63,160 nucleotides of DNA from Gammaproteobacteria bacterium (GTDB lineage: Bacteria; Pseudomonadota; Gammaproteobacteria; Ga0077536): the NCBI GenBank assembly GCA_019747795.1, contig JAIEQK010000118.1:1-63160 (forward strand), read 5' to 3'. Both the position numbers and the translations under genes were made by a program. Within the stretch, counting starts at the first letter, position 1. Each line of letters starts with the position of its first letter. Positions 1-8,217 of the stretch are shown here, in pieces. The notes beneath the pieces are model-generated. The model saw only the letters and a program-made list of their open reading frames with translations, made no database searches and was not told the origin of the DNA.

Positions 1-229
1 AGCGCTCTGGAACGGAATGTCGCACTGAAGTGCGACCTACAGGGTGCGGTGCTGTAGGTCGGACTTCAGTCCGACATTGAAACGGCGTGTACGAGCGCTC
101 TGGAACGGAATGTCGCACTGAAGTGCGACCTACAGGGTGCGGTGCTGTAGGTCGGACTTCAGTCCGACATTGAAACGGCGTGTACGGGCGCTCTGGAACG
201 GAATGTCGCACTGAAGTGCGACCTACAGG
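1..229. repeat. Tandem REP/BIME-like array (2.4 x 93 bp)
   Basis: A 93-bp unit is present twice in full (1-93, 94-186) and once in part (187-229), nearly identical each time. Each unit holds two facing palindromes: GTCGCACT-GA-AGTGCGAC (first copy 19-36) and GTCGGACT-TC-AGTCCGAC (first copy 58-75), each flanked by CTACA/TGTAG. Related single palindromes occur at 20879-20900 and, degenerate, at 52291-52310. The arrangement resembles bacterial interspersed mosaic elements built from REP sequences. The last copy runs into the 3' end of the MaoC gene and supplies its stop codon. No RAYT transposase gene is visible in the window. Confidence 0.85.
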
Positions 230-1242
230 CTCCATACCACCAACCGCCAGTCCAGCACCTGGCTTTCCTCGTAGCCTGCTTCCTTGCCGCGGCGCTTGGC
301 GTACGTCAACGCGTGCAGTTCCAGGAGCCGGCCGCCGGAAGCGACGGGCGCCTCGCTGGTCACGCTGAACTCGGTACGGATGATCTCCTCCTCCAGTACC
401 GGCGCGGTGTGCTCACAACCCTGCCAGCCGACCAAGGTCACGAGGTTGGGCAGCGCGCGCTCGATCTGGGCGAGCGTGATGGAAATCGTCTGGCCGCCGT
501 AGACCAGGCGCTTGCCGAGGTAGCTCCGCGACGCATCGGTGTGGGTATAGGCGATGTTGCCGGTCAGTCGCACCAGCTCCGGTGCGCAGGTCACGGTGTC
601 CTGCGGGCCGATCACCACCTTGTCGCCCACCGCGAGCACCGGCGCGGGCACGTTGTAGTTCTCCGGCGCCATGGCCGCCACCCGCCAGCCCTGCGGCAGC
701 GCGCCCAGCAGTTGCTCGTCGCCCAGGCGCTCCGGGATCCAGTCGAAGCTGTCGTTCCTGCCGGTGTCGGCCTGCGGATCGCGACAGGCGATCATCGGGC
801 AGCGCCAGTACTGCATGACGCGCTCGCCGTGCTGGTTGGTCGTGGTCATCTCCAAGGCCACCATGCCGGTCGCGTCGCGGCCCGGCTTCACCTTGTTCTG
901 CCGGAGACCCACGACCTTGGTCACGGTGGTGAGCGTGTCGCCGACGTAGACCGGCTTCACCAGCAGCAGCCCGCGGTAGAAGAGGTTGCCCTTCACGTTC
1001 TGCGAGGCGAAGGTCGTCTGGCCGTTCACCTGGTTGATGACCAGCATGGGATGGACCAGGCTGCGCGACTCGCCGGTCACCGCGCGGGACAGTTCGCGAT
1101 CGAGCGGCAGGCGCATGCGATCGCCGGTAATGGCCTGGTAGAAGGCCGCGTGACCGTCGGTCATGGTGACGGCGGGTGCGGAGAAGCTCTGTCCGACCTC
1201 GAAGTCTTCGAAGTAGGGTCCGTCGATGTGATGTTCGGCCAT
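223..1242 (-). CDS. MaoC-family double-hotdog dehydratase (mesaconyl-CoA hydratase-like)
   Basis: Protein of 339 aa built as two hotdog halves (about residues 8-150 and 190-335), the layout of MaoC-type hydratases that act on acyl-CoA thioesters. The N-terminal half has the FEDFEVGQ opening, and the GDTLTTVTKVVGLRQN stretch closely resembles the matching part of beta-methylmalyl-CoA (mesaconyl-CoA) dehydratases as I remember them. The exact substrate is an inference. It is the last gene of the minus-strand operon that starts at 6490, 66 nt after the CoA transferase gene. The stop codon TAG (223-225) and the Leu codon before it lie inside the REP copy at 187-229. Confidence 0.85.
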   Translation of the reverse strand: MAEHHIDGPYFEDFEVGQSFSAPAVTMTDGHAAFYQAITGDRMRLPLDRELSRAVTGESRSLVHPMLVINQVNGQTTFASQNVKGNLFYRGLLLVKPVYVGDTLTTVTKVVGLRQNKVKPGRDATGMVALEMTTTNQHGERVMQYWRCPMIACRDPQADTGRNDSFDWIPERLGDEQLLGALPQGWRVAAMAPENYNVPAPVLAVGDKVVIGPQDTVTCAPELVRLTGNIAYTHTDASRSYLGKRLVYGGQTISITLAQIERALPNLVTLVGWQGCEHTAPVLEEEIIRTEFSVTSEAPVASGGRLLELHALTYAKRRGKEAGYEESQVLDWRLVVWSL

Positions 1243-1308
1243 GGTGTCATTCCTGCTCGATGTGCGACCGCCGCCGGCCTCACAGGCCGGGGCGGAAAGT
1301 GAAGCGGT

Positions 1309-2421
1309 TCAGCCGCCGAGGAACTCGGCGCGCAGCGCCGCGCCCTGTTCGTCGATGGCCGGTACCCGCGGACTCTCCAGGACGTCGCCCGTGCGCCGTA
1401 CCAGCGACACGCGCTCGCCGCCGGCGAGGATGTCTTTGCGACGCAGCGCCGGATGCCGCTGGAGTCCGCCAATGTCGTTGATGTTGCCGCAGGCGATACC
1501 GGCGGCGTTCAGCTTCTGGGCCAACTCGGCGCGGGGATAGCGACGGAACACGGCTTCGAGTTCGGCGCGCAGCGCGTCGCGATTCTCGACCCGCGCGACG
1601 TTGTTCCTGAAGCGCGGATCGTCGGCGAGTTCCGGCCGCTCGAGTCCGTCGCGACAGAACTGCGCCCATTCGCGCTGGTTCTGGATGACGACGAAGATCG
1701 GGCCGTCGGCCGCGGCGTAAGAGCCGTAGGGCGCGAGCTGCGCGTGGTCCATGCCCGTGCCGGTCAGCATCTTGCCGGTGTATTCCAGGATCGCGAGCGG
1801 CACCGCCATCCATTCGGACAGGGTCTCGAACAGCGAGGTCTCGATATGCGTGCCGGCCGCGCCGCGTTCGCGCGCGTAGAGCGCTTTCAGGATCTCGCCG
1901 TAGCAGGACAACCCGGTGGAGATGTCGCAGATCGACGCGCCCACCTTGCTCGGCTCGCCGGGGTTGCCGGTCACCGAGCAGAGCCCGGTCTCGGCCTGGA
2001 TCAGCGCGTCGTAGGCCTTCATCTCCGCGTAGGGACCAGTGGTGCCGTAGCCCGAGATGCTGCACATCACGAGCCGCGGATTCAGCGCGTGCACCGCGCT
2101 CCAGCCGAAGCCGAGCTTGTCCACCGAACCCGGTTTCAGGTTCTGGATGAAGACGTCGGCCTTCGCCAGCATGGCGCGCAGCAGGGCGCGGTCGGCCTCC
2201 TGGGTCAGATCGACCGCCAGCGATTCCTTGCCGCTGTTCAGCCACACGAAGTACGCGCTCTGGCCGTGGATGGCGCTGTCGTAGGCTCGCGCGAAATCAC
2301 CCTCGGGGCGTTCGAGCTTGATCACCCGCGCGCCGCCCTCGGCCAGCAGACGGGTGCAGTAGGGCGCGGCGACGGCCTGTTCGAGGGCGACGACCAGCAG
2401 CCCGGCGAGGGGGGCGGACAT
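1309..2421 (-). CDS. Family III CoA transferase (CaiB/BaiF)
   Basis: Protein of 370 aa, typical for class III CoA transferases, which move CoA between carboxylic acids through an aspartyl-CoA intermediate. The N-terminal Rossmann part starts with GLLVVALEQAVAAPYCTRLL, followed by GARVIKLERPEGDFAR. Asp166 in the SICDISTG motif is the expected catalytic aspartate. It is separated by 9 nt from the aldehyde dehydrogenase gene upstream and precedes the MaoC gene, so it probably activates or exchanges the acid handled by this operon. The acid cannot be read from the sequence. Confidence 0.9.
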   Translation of the reverse strand: MSAPLAGLLVVALEQAVAAPYCTRLLAEGGARVIKLERPEGDFARAYDSAIHGQSAYFVWLNSGKESLAVDLTQEADRALLRAMLAKADVFIQNLKPGSVDKLGFGWSAVHALNPRLVMCSISGYGTTGPYAEMKAYDALIQAETGLCSVTGNPGEPSKVGASICDISTGLSCYGEILKALYARERGAAGTHIETSLFETLSEWMAVPLAILEYTGKMLTGTGMDHAQLAPYGSYAAADGPIFVVIQNQREWAQFCRDGLERPELADDPRFRNNVARVENRDALRAELEAVFRRYPRAELAQKLNAAGIACGNINDIGGLQRHPALRRKDILAGGERVSLVRRTGDVLESPRVPAIDEQGAALRAEFLGG

Positions 2422-2430
2422 GGTTCTACC

Positions 2431-3933
2431 TCAGCGCATCACGAAGGGATTGGGCACGTCGTCGGCGGTCGAGATCCACACACTCTTGGTCTGCAGGAAC
2501 TCGCGAATCGACTCGAGGCCGTTCTCGCGGCCGAGGCCGCTCTGCTTGTAGCCGCCGAAAGGCGACATGTAACTGATGGCGCGATAGGTGTTGACCCACA
2601 CCGTGCCGGCGCGCACCGCGCGCGAGACCTTGAGCGCGCGCTTGATGGATTGGGTCCAGACGCCGGCGGCGAGACCGAAGGCGATGTCGTTCGCGATCGC
2701 GATGGCCTCGTCCTCGGTGTCGAAGCGGATGATGGACAGCACCGGGCCGAACACCTCTTCCTGGGCGATGCGCATGTCGTTCCGAACGCCGCCGAGAATG
2801 GTCGGCTCGACGAAGTACTCGCTCGTGCCGCACTCGGGCCGACCCTTGGCGGGCTTGCCTCCCAGCAGCACCCGCGCGCCTTCAGCCTCGGCGATGCGGA
2901 TGTAGGACAGCACCTTCTCGTACTGTGGCGGGGTGGTCACCGGGCCGACCTGGGTGGCGCGGTCCATCGGGTCGCCCATGCGCGCGCTCGCCGCGAACTC
3001 GACCAACGCATTCACGAAGCGATCGTAGATGCCCGACTGCACCAGCAGGCGCGAGCCGGCGATGCAGGTCTGACCAGTCGCGGCGAAGATGCCGGAGATC
3101 GCGCCCTTGACCGCGTCCTCCAGCACCGCGTCGTCGAACACGATGTTGGGCGACTTGCCGCCCAGTTCCAGCGTGCAGCGCTTCAGGCCCTTGGCCGCCG
3201 CCTGGTAGACCCGCGCGCCGCTCTCGCTGCCACCGGTGAAGGCGACCATCGCGACCTTGGGATGCTCGACCAGGCGCGCGCCCACCTCGGCGCCGAAGCC
3301 GGTGACGACGTTGACCACGCCGGGCGGAAAGCCGGCTTCCGTGAACAGTTCGGCGAAGCGCAGCGTCGAGGTGGAGGTGAATTCCGAGGGCTTGATCACC
3401 ACCGTGTTGCCCGCCGCCAGCGCCGGCGCGAGCTTGAAGGAGAGCAGCAGCAGCGGCGAGTTCCACGGCGTGATCGCCGCCACCACGCCGAGTGGTTCGT
3501 GGCGCGTGAAATTGAAGGTCTCGGGCTTGTCGATGGGAATGACCGCGCCCTCGATCTTGTCCGCGAGGCCACCGAAGTAGTAGTACCACTGTGGCAAGTA
3601 GGCGCACTGCGCGCCCATCTCGCTGATGAGCTTGCCGTTGTCGCGTACCTCCATCGCCGCGAGTTCCTCGGCGTGGGCGGCGATCAGATCGCCCACCCGG
3701 CGCAGCAGGTGGCCGCGCTGGGTGGCGCTCATGTCGGCCCAGGGGGCAGACATGAATGCCGCGTGGGCCGCGTCCACCGCCGCGTCGACCTCGGCCGGGC
3801 CGCAGCGCGCGACCTCGGCCCAGATCTTCGAGGTGTAGGGATTGACCGTCTCGAAGTACTCGCCGCTTCCAGGCGCGACCTTGGCGCCGTTGATGTAGGC
3901 ATCGAAGCGCGGCAGGTCGCGGGCGTCGTTCAT
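2431..3933 (-). CDS. NAD(P)-dependent aldehyde dehydrogenase
   Basis: Protein of 500 aa of the ALDH superfamily, oxidising an aldehyde to the acid (or semialdehyde to diacid) with NAD(P). Asn158 (TPWNSP), Glu256 (LELGGK) and the nucleophile Cys290 (GQTC) are all present, as is the C-terminal PFGGYKQSGLGREN segment. The start at 3933 (MNDARD) was chosen because the protein then aligns with usual ALDH lengths. The frame stays open upstream but overlaps the neighbouring acyl-CoA dehydrogenase gene. It lies between that gene and the CoA transferase, so an aldehyde-to-acid-to-acyl-CoA route is plausible. Confidence 0.93.
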   Translation of the reverse strand: MNDARDLPRFDAYINGAKVAPGSGEYFETVNPYTSKIWAEVARCGPAEVDAAVDAAHAAFMSAPWADMSATQRGHLLRRVGDLIAAHAEELAAMEVRDNGKLISEMGAQCAYLPQWYYYFGGLADKIEGAVIPIDKPETFNFTRHEPLGVVAAITPWNSPLLLLSFKLAPALAAGNTVVIKPSEFTSTSTLRFAELFTEAGFPPGVVNVVTGFGAEVGARLVEHPKVAMVAFTGGSESGARVYQAAAKGLKRCTLELGGKSPNIVFDDAVLEDAVKGAISGIFAATGQTCIAGSRLLVQSGIYDRFVNALVEFAASARMGDPMDRATQVGPVTTPPQYEKVLSYIRIAEAEGARVLLGGKPAKGRPECGTSEYFVEPTILGGVRNDMRIAQEEVFGPVLSIIRFDTEDEAIAIANDIAFGLAAGVWTQSIKRALKVSRAVRAGTVWVNTYRAISYMSPFGGYKQSGLGRENGLESIREFLQTKSVWISTADDVPNPFVMR

Positions 3934-3964
3934 GGCGGGTACTCCGATGGCGTCAGGTGCGTCC

Positions 3965-5128
3965 TCAATAGGAACGCGGCAGCTCGAGTTCGTGCTCCGC
4001 GATGTAGGACAGGATGAGATTGGTGGAGATGGGCGCGATGCGGTACAGGCGCGCTTCGCGGAACTTGCGCTCCACGTCGTACTCCTCTGCCACGCCGAAG
4101 CCGCCGTGGGTCTGCATGCAGGTGTCCGCCGCCGCCCAGGAGGCCTCCGAGGCCAGCATCTTGGACAGGTTGGCGAGCGTGCCGGCGTTGCCGCCCGACT
4201 CGTACACCGCGCAGGCCTTCTCCAGCACCGCCTCGGCCGCCACCGTCTGCGCATAGGCCTGGGCGATGGGGAACTGGATGCCCTGGTTCTGGCCGATGGG
4301 TCGGCCGAACACCACGCGCTCGCGCGCATAGTCCGAGGCCTTCTTGATGAACCAGCGCGCGTCGCCGATGCACTCGGCGGCGATCAGGATGCGCTCGGCG
4401 TTCATGCCGGAGAGGATGTAGCGGAAGCCCTTGCCCTCTTCGCCGATGAGGCTGTCGGCCGGGATCGGCACGTTGTCGAAGAACACCGCGTTGGTCGAGT
4501 GGTTGATCATCGTGCGGATGGGATTGATGCTCATCCCGTTCTTCTTCGCTTCGCGCATGTCGACCAGGAACACCGACAGACCGTCGGCGCGCTTGGCGAC
4601 CTTGTCCTTCGCGGTGGTGCGGGCGAGCAGGATCATGAGATCCGACTGCAGCGCGCGCGAGGTCCACACCTTCTGACCGTTGACGATGTACTTGTCGCCG
4701 TCCCGCACCGCGACGGTGGAGATGGAGGTGGTGTCGGTGCCGGCGGTCGGCTCGGTGACGCCGAAGGCCTGCAGGCGCAGTTCACCCGAGGCGACGCCCG
4801 GCAGGTACTTCTGCTTCTGCTCGGGGCTGCCGTGGCGCAGCACCGTGCCCATGGTGTACATCTGCGCATGGCAGGCGCCGGCGTTGCCGCCGAACTCGTG
4901 GATCGCCTTCAGGATCTCGACGCCCATGGAGATCGGCAGGCCGCTGCCGCCGTATTCCTCGGGGATCAGCGCCGCCAGCAGGCCGAGTTCGGTCAGGCGG
5001 TCGACGAATTCCTTGGGGTATTGCCGCTCGCGATCCTTCTCACGCCAGTACTCACCGGCAAATTCCTCGCAGACCTTCTTCACCGTGTCGCGCAGCTGCG
5101 TGACGATTTCCTGCTGTTCGTCGCTCAT
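3965..5128 (-). CDS. Acyl-CoA dehydrogenase
   Basis: Protein of 387 aa with the FAD acyl-CoA dehydrogenase fold: N-terminal helical domain (EEYGGSGLPIS around 60-70), beta domain (FGVTEPTAGTDT), and C-terminal helical domain with MQTHGGFGVAEEYDVER. It would introduce an alpha,beta double bond into an acyl-CoA. In the place where many family members have Glu-Gly-Thr, this protein reads RIAPIST, so the usual glutamate base is absent there and must sit elsewhere, or the reaction differs. It lies 31 nt upstream of the ALDH gene in the same operon. Confidence 0.9.
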   Translation of the reverse strand: MSDEQQEIVTQLRDTVKKVCEEFAGEYWREKDRERQYPKEFVDRLTELGLLAALIPEEYGGSGLPISMGVEILKAIHEFGGNAGACHAQMYTMGTVLRHGSPEQKQKYLPGVASGELRLQAFGVTEPTAGTDTTSISTVAVRDGDKYIVNGQKVWTSRALQSDLMILLARTTAKDKVAKRADGLSVFLVDMREAKKNGMSINPIRTMINHSTNAVFFDNVPIPADSLIGEEGKGFRYILSGMNAERILIAAECIGDARWFIKKASDYARERVVFGRPIGQNQGIQFPIAQAYAQTVAAEAVLEKACAVYESGGNAGTLANLSKMLASEASWAAADTCMQTHGGFGVAEEYDVERKFREARLYRIAPISTNLILSYIAEHELELPRSY

Positions 5129-5240
5129 GATTTGCTCTTTCCAGACTGATGAAACGTGTGGCCCGACGAACTGGCCGTCGGCCGCCGGGCGGAACCGCGG
5201 GCGGCGCGCCGCCCGCGGTCGAAGCGCACCACGAGACGCC

Positions 5241-6092
5241 TTACAGGGCGAGGATCTTGTCCAGCACCGGCATCAGGTAGCGGTTGAACACCTCCGGGTT
5301 CTCGCTCATGGGGAAGTGTCCGATCTCCTCCATGATGATGCACTCGGAGTTCTTGGTCTTCTTCGCCGCTTCCTCGGTCATCTCCGGGGTGCAGGCGAAG
5401 TCGTAGACGCCGGTCATGTAGAACATCGGCACCTTGCCCGACAGCTTCTCCGTGCGGCCGCGGAAGTCGTGGTCGAAGGAATAGAAGTAGAGATCGCCCT
5501 TGAACACGCCCGGTCCGCCCTGCGAGTAATACCACCAGGTCTCCCAGCGGTACTTGTCCGGGCTCTGCGGCGCCATCAGGCCGAACACCGAAGTCGCGCA
5601 GGCCTCGCCGCCGTGGATGTGCGAATGCGCGAGCCAGTCGAGGTGCCAGCCCGGCGACCATTCGCAGGCCTCGACCGCGATCAGCGCCTTGATGTCGTTC
5701 TCGTGCTTCTCGGCGAGGTGCAGGCAGATGTTGCCGCCCATGGAGCTGCCCATGATCACCGGCTTCACCAGTTCGAGTTCGCGACAGAACGCCATGATGA
5801 TGCCGGCGTAGTAGTGCGCGGTGAGCTTGTACTCCTCGTTTTCCTGGTACCACTCATAGGGCGGGATGGATTTGCCGTGACGCGGCAGGTCCAGCGCGAT
5901 GACGCGGAAGTTCTTGCTGATGGCCGGGTCGCACAGCTGGTGACGCCACTCGCGGCCGTCGGTGCCGGCGGTGTGCAGGCAGACCAGCGGAATGCCGTTG
6001 GCCGGGCCCGTCTCTTCGTAGTACATGCGGTACTCGGTGCCTTCGAACGGCACCCACACGTAGCGGCCGATGATCGGTTCAATCTTTGCCAT
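5241..6092 (-). CDS. Alpha/beta hydrolase
   Basis: Protein of 283 aa with the alpha/beta-hydrolase fold. Visible elements are the oxyanion-hole region CLHTAG (38-43), ALDLPRHGKS (66-75), the nucleophile elbow G-S-S-M-G with Ser117, a likely acid Asp231 (GVYDFACTP) and His259 (GHFPMSENP). It is followed after 20 nt by nothing on the far side of 5241 except a 112-nt gap to the acyl-CoA dehydrogenase gene, and it is preceded (20 nt) by the SCP2-like gene. A paralogue with the same CxHTAG and ALDLPxHxxS motifs is at 8218-9033. The likely substrate is an ester or thioester, or a C-C bond of a ring-cleavage product; the sequence does not decide. Confidence 0.88.
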   Translation of the reverse strand: MAKIEPIIGRYVWVPFEGTEYRMYYEETGPANGIPLVCLHTAGTDGREWRHQLCDPAISKNFRVIALDLPRHGKSIPPYEWYQENEEYKLTAHYYAGIIMAFCRELELVKPVIMGSSMGGNICLHLAEKHENDIKALIAVEACEWSPGWHLDWLAHSHIHGGEACATSVFGLMAPQSPDKYRWETWWYYSQGGPGVFKGDLYFYSFDHDFRGRTEKLSGKVPMFYMTGVYDFACTPEMTEEAAKKTKNSECIIMEEIGHFPMSENPEVFNRYLMPVLDKILAL

Positions 6093-6112
6093 GTCGATTC
6101 TCCTACTGCCGC

Positions 6113-6490
6113 TCAGACTTCACGCATGCGGTCGAGCGCCCACATGAACGCGCGCATGTTCTGCCACAGGACCATCTGGTTGCCCTCCAGCCGCACGCGC
6201 CCGTGCAGCGGATGGGCCATCGCCCACAGGTCGTTGTACATCGGCGGCGGCACCGGCTGGCAGAACTTGGCCCAGCTCTCCGCCGGACCGCGGATGGCGA
6301 GCTCGTAGCAGGTCTCGGGACCGAACTGGTCGCTGACCTCGGCGAGCCTGCCTTTGTCAAAACTGACGACGTACTCCTTGTCGCCGAAACCCAAGAGCAG
6401 CTGCGCGGTGAAGTGCTTGCCGATCCATTTCATCGGCCCGTTGCTGTTGACCGCGTCCTGCCACTTCCTGACCCAGGGCAGATCGAACAT
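6113..6490 (-). CDS. Small SCP2-like (sterol-carrier-type) protein
   Basis: Protein of 125 aa (MFDLPWVRKW start), cytosolic, with no signal peptide. The pattern (VSFDKGRL, a Trp in ESWAKFC, HGRVRLEGN, then a C-terminal helix) resembles SCP2-type lipid-binding domains, which bind fatty acyl or sterol-like ligands. The start at 6490 was chosen for the GGGAGAA ribosome-binding site just upstream; a longer reading from 6598 is possible but lacks one. It is the first gene of the minus-strand operon and is paired with the hydrolase gene, as in the divergent copy at 7727-9033. The ligand-carrier role is an inference. Confidence 0.7.
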   Translation of the reverse strand: MFDLPWVRKWQDAVNSNGPMKWIGKHFTAQLLLGFGDKEYVVSFDKGRLAEVSDQFGPETCYELAIRGPAESWAKFCQPVPPPMYNDLWAMAHPLHGRVRLEGNQMVLWQNMRAFMWALDRMREV

Positions 6491-6596
6491 GGTGATTCTC
6501 CCTCTAGCTTGAACCTGTGTCGCCACGCCGCGGCGTGCGCCTTCTGGACGGCGCGTCGCCGGCCGCGCGAGGCGGAGGCGGTGCGAGTGAGGGGGC

Positions 6597-6626
6597 AATG
6601 TACTGGCGGCTTCGAGCCCGTGTAAA
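6597..6626 (-). promoter_or_regulatory. Candidate sigma-70 promoter of the 6490-223 operon
   Basis: On the minus strand TTTACA (6626-6621; 5 of 6 to TTGACA) and TACATT (6602-6597; 4 of 6 to TATAAT) are separated by 18 nt. Transcription would start near 6590, about 100 nt before the SCP2-like start codon. The LysR-type palindrome at 6649-6663 then lies at about -66. Confidence 0.5.
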
Positions 6627-6648
6627 TGAGCAACTGGCGATACGGGCG

Positions 6649-6663
6649 ATAAGCCAGGCTTAT
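6649..6663. promoter_or_regulatory. LysR-type operator, ATAAGCC-A-GGCTTAT
   Basis: A perfect 15-bp inverted repeat with arms of 7 bp and a single central base. It contains the T-N11-A signature of LysR-family recognition sites (T6650, A6662). It overlaps the stop codon of the LysR gene (6660-6662) and is centred about 66 nt upstream of the inferred start of transcription, the usual place of the recognition site for this family. The adjacent LysR protein is the natural candidate to bind it. Confidence 0.6.
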
Positions 6664-7598
6664 AGATCGGCGACCTGGGCGGCCTCGGCCGCCATGCTCC
6701 AGTACTGGCCGTCGAAACCGCTCACGCAGGCCAGCAGCAGCTCGGCCGTGGCGCGCACCGCGTTGGAGACCGGCCGGCTGCCGGCGCGCGCCAGCACCAT
6801 GCGCCGTTCCAGCCGCGGCTGGGTGATGGGCACCGCGTGCAGCTCGCCGCGCGCGACCTCGTCGGCGACCGCGGCGCGGGACAGCACGGTGTTGCCGATG
6901 CCGAGCCGCGCCAGGGTCTTCATCTGCACGAAGGCGTCGATCTCCACCTTGGGCGCGAGCGCCACGCCGTGCTCGAGCGCGACGCGGTCGAGCATCGCGC
7001 GCAGTCCGTGGTGGCGACCGGGCAGGATGAGGTCCATGTCGGCGAGTTCGGCGAAGCGCACCGCTCGCCGCCGGCGACGACGGCTTGCGCTCTCGACCAG
7101 GAACAGCTCCTCGCTGAACAGCGGCGTGGTGGCGATGCCGGCGTCGCGCTGCACGCCGTGCAGGATGCCGAGGTCCAGCTGGCCGCTGCGCAACCAGTCG
7201 AGCACGTAGCCGCTGGTGCCCTCGACCACGCGCAGCGCGACCTTGGGCAGGGCCTCCTGCATGCGCACCACCAGCGGCACGGACAGCACCGCGCTGATCG
7301 ACGCCGGCAGGCCCAGCACCACGCTGCCGCGCGGATCGCGGCTGCCCGCCTGGATGGCCTGGCGCGCGTCGGCCACCTGGTCGAGGATCAGCCGCGCGCG
7401 CGCCAGGAGTTCGCGCCCGGCCTCGGTCGGCACCACGCCGCGCACCGAGCGCGAGAGCAGTTTCACGCCGAGCTCGTCCTCGAGCTTCTTCACCTGCTGG
7501 CTGAGCGCCGGCTGCGCGACGTAGAGCGCATCGGCGGCGCGCTTCATGGAGCCTTGCTCGACGATGGTCACGAAGTAGCGCAGGGTGCGGAAATCCAT
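6660..7598 (-). CDS. LysR-family transcriptional regulator
   Basis: Protein of 312 aa. The N-terminal winged helix-turn-helix (MDFRTLRYF, then GSMKRAADALYVAQPALSQQ, residues about 1-60) is classic for LysR proteins, followed by a periplasmic-binding-type effector domain (about 90-300). The start at 7598 gives the standard LysR N terminus; the frame is open further upstream but that part is not LysR-like. The gene is divergent from the SCP2-hydrolase pair (128-nt gap) and lies upstream of, and on the same strand as, the acyl-CoA operon. It probably controls both. The effector is unknown. Confidence 0.95.
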   Translation of the reverse strand: MDFRTLRYFVTIVEQGSMKRAADALYVAQPALSQQVKKLEDELGVKLLSRSVRGVVPTEAGRELLARARLILDQVADARQAIQAGSRDPRGSVVLGLPASISAVLSVPLVVRMQEALPKVALRVVEGTSGYVLDWLRSGQLDLGILHGVQRDAGIATTPLFSEELFLVESASRRRRRRAVRFAELADMDLILPGRHHGLRAMLDRVALEHGVALAPKVEIDAFVQMKTLARLGIGNTVLSRAAVADEVARGELHAVPITQPRLERRMVLARAGSRPVSNAVRATAELLLACVSGFDGQYWSMAAEAAQVADL

Positions 7599-7726
7599 GC
7601 AGCGCGGCTCGGCGGGAGGTCGGCGCAGTCTAGCGCAGGCCTCGCGTGGCGGGGACGCGCGCGGGTTTACAGCGCGGCCACGATCGGAGAGGCTTGCCGC
7701 CCGCGCAGCTTTTCTCGGAGCCCGCC

Positions 7727-8149
7727 ATGAGCTTTCTGTCCGATCCTGCCCTGCAACAACGCTTCGTCGAAGCGCTGAACGCCAACCCACGCTTTGCCAC
7801 CCAGGCGCGCGCCTTCGACGGCGCCGTGCAGCTCGAAGTCGACGCCGACTGCCTGTGGCTCAAGATCTACAAGGGCCAGGTGATCGACCACCAGCCCGCG
7901 CCGTCGATCTTCGGTTACACCTTCAAGCTGCGCGGCGCGGAGGCCGCGTGGCGCGATCTGCTGAGCGGCAAGCGCCTGTGGGCCGACCTCACCTTTCCCG
8001 GCAAGCGCGACTTCAGCGACGACCCGGGCCTCACGCGGGTCGGTGAACTGTCGGTGGCGATCGCGACCGAGGGCAACCTGCTGGAGGCGGGGCGCCTCAC
8101 CGAGGCGATGTTCGAACTCGCCTACACGCTGCGCCAGGTGGCCGCCTGA
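7727..8149 (+). CDS. Small SCP2-like protein, paralogue of 6113-6490
   Basis: Protein of 140 aa (MSFLSDPALQQRF), soluble. It shares the SCP2-type pattern: a beta-rich core with LWLKIYKGQ, GAEAAWRDLLSG, a short FPGKRDF loop, GELSVAIATEGN, then a C-terminal helix. The start at 7727 has GGAG about 7 nt upstream; an earlier in-frame ATG at 7646 lies in the divergent promoter region. It is followed after 68 nt by an alpha/beta hydrolase gene, repeating the pairing seen on the other side of the LysR gene. A lipid- or acyl-CoA-binding role is inferred. Confidence 0.75.
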   Translation: MSFLSDPALQQRFVEALNANPRFATQARAFDGAVQLEVDADCLWLKIYKGQVIDHQPAPSIFGYTFKLRGAEAAWRDLLSGKRLWADLTFPGKRDFSDDPGLTRVGELSVAIATEGNLLEAGRLTEAMFELAYTLRQVAA

Positions 8150-8217
8150 GCGGCGGCGACGCGCAATCCCCGAGCACGTTCACGCGTCGCGCGGCGCGAC
8201 ACGAGGAGAGACCATCG

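Noticed and set aside
1..229. Possible CRISPR array
   Set aside because: The 93-bp units repeat in full, without variable spacers, and consist of REP-type palindromes; no cas gene is present.
1453..4017. 854-codon plus-strand open frame opposite the CoA transferase and ALDH genes
   Set aside because: It mirrors two clearly conserved minus-strand genes, and the product is His/Arg/Gly-rich without domain signs; a G+C-driven shadow.
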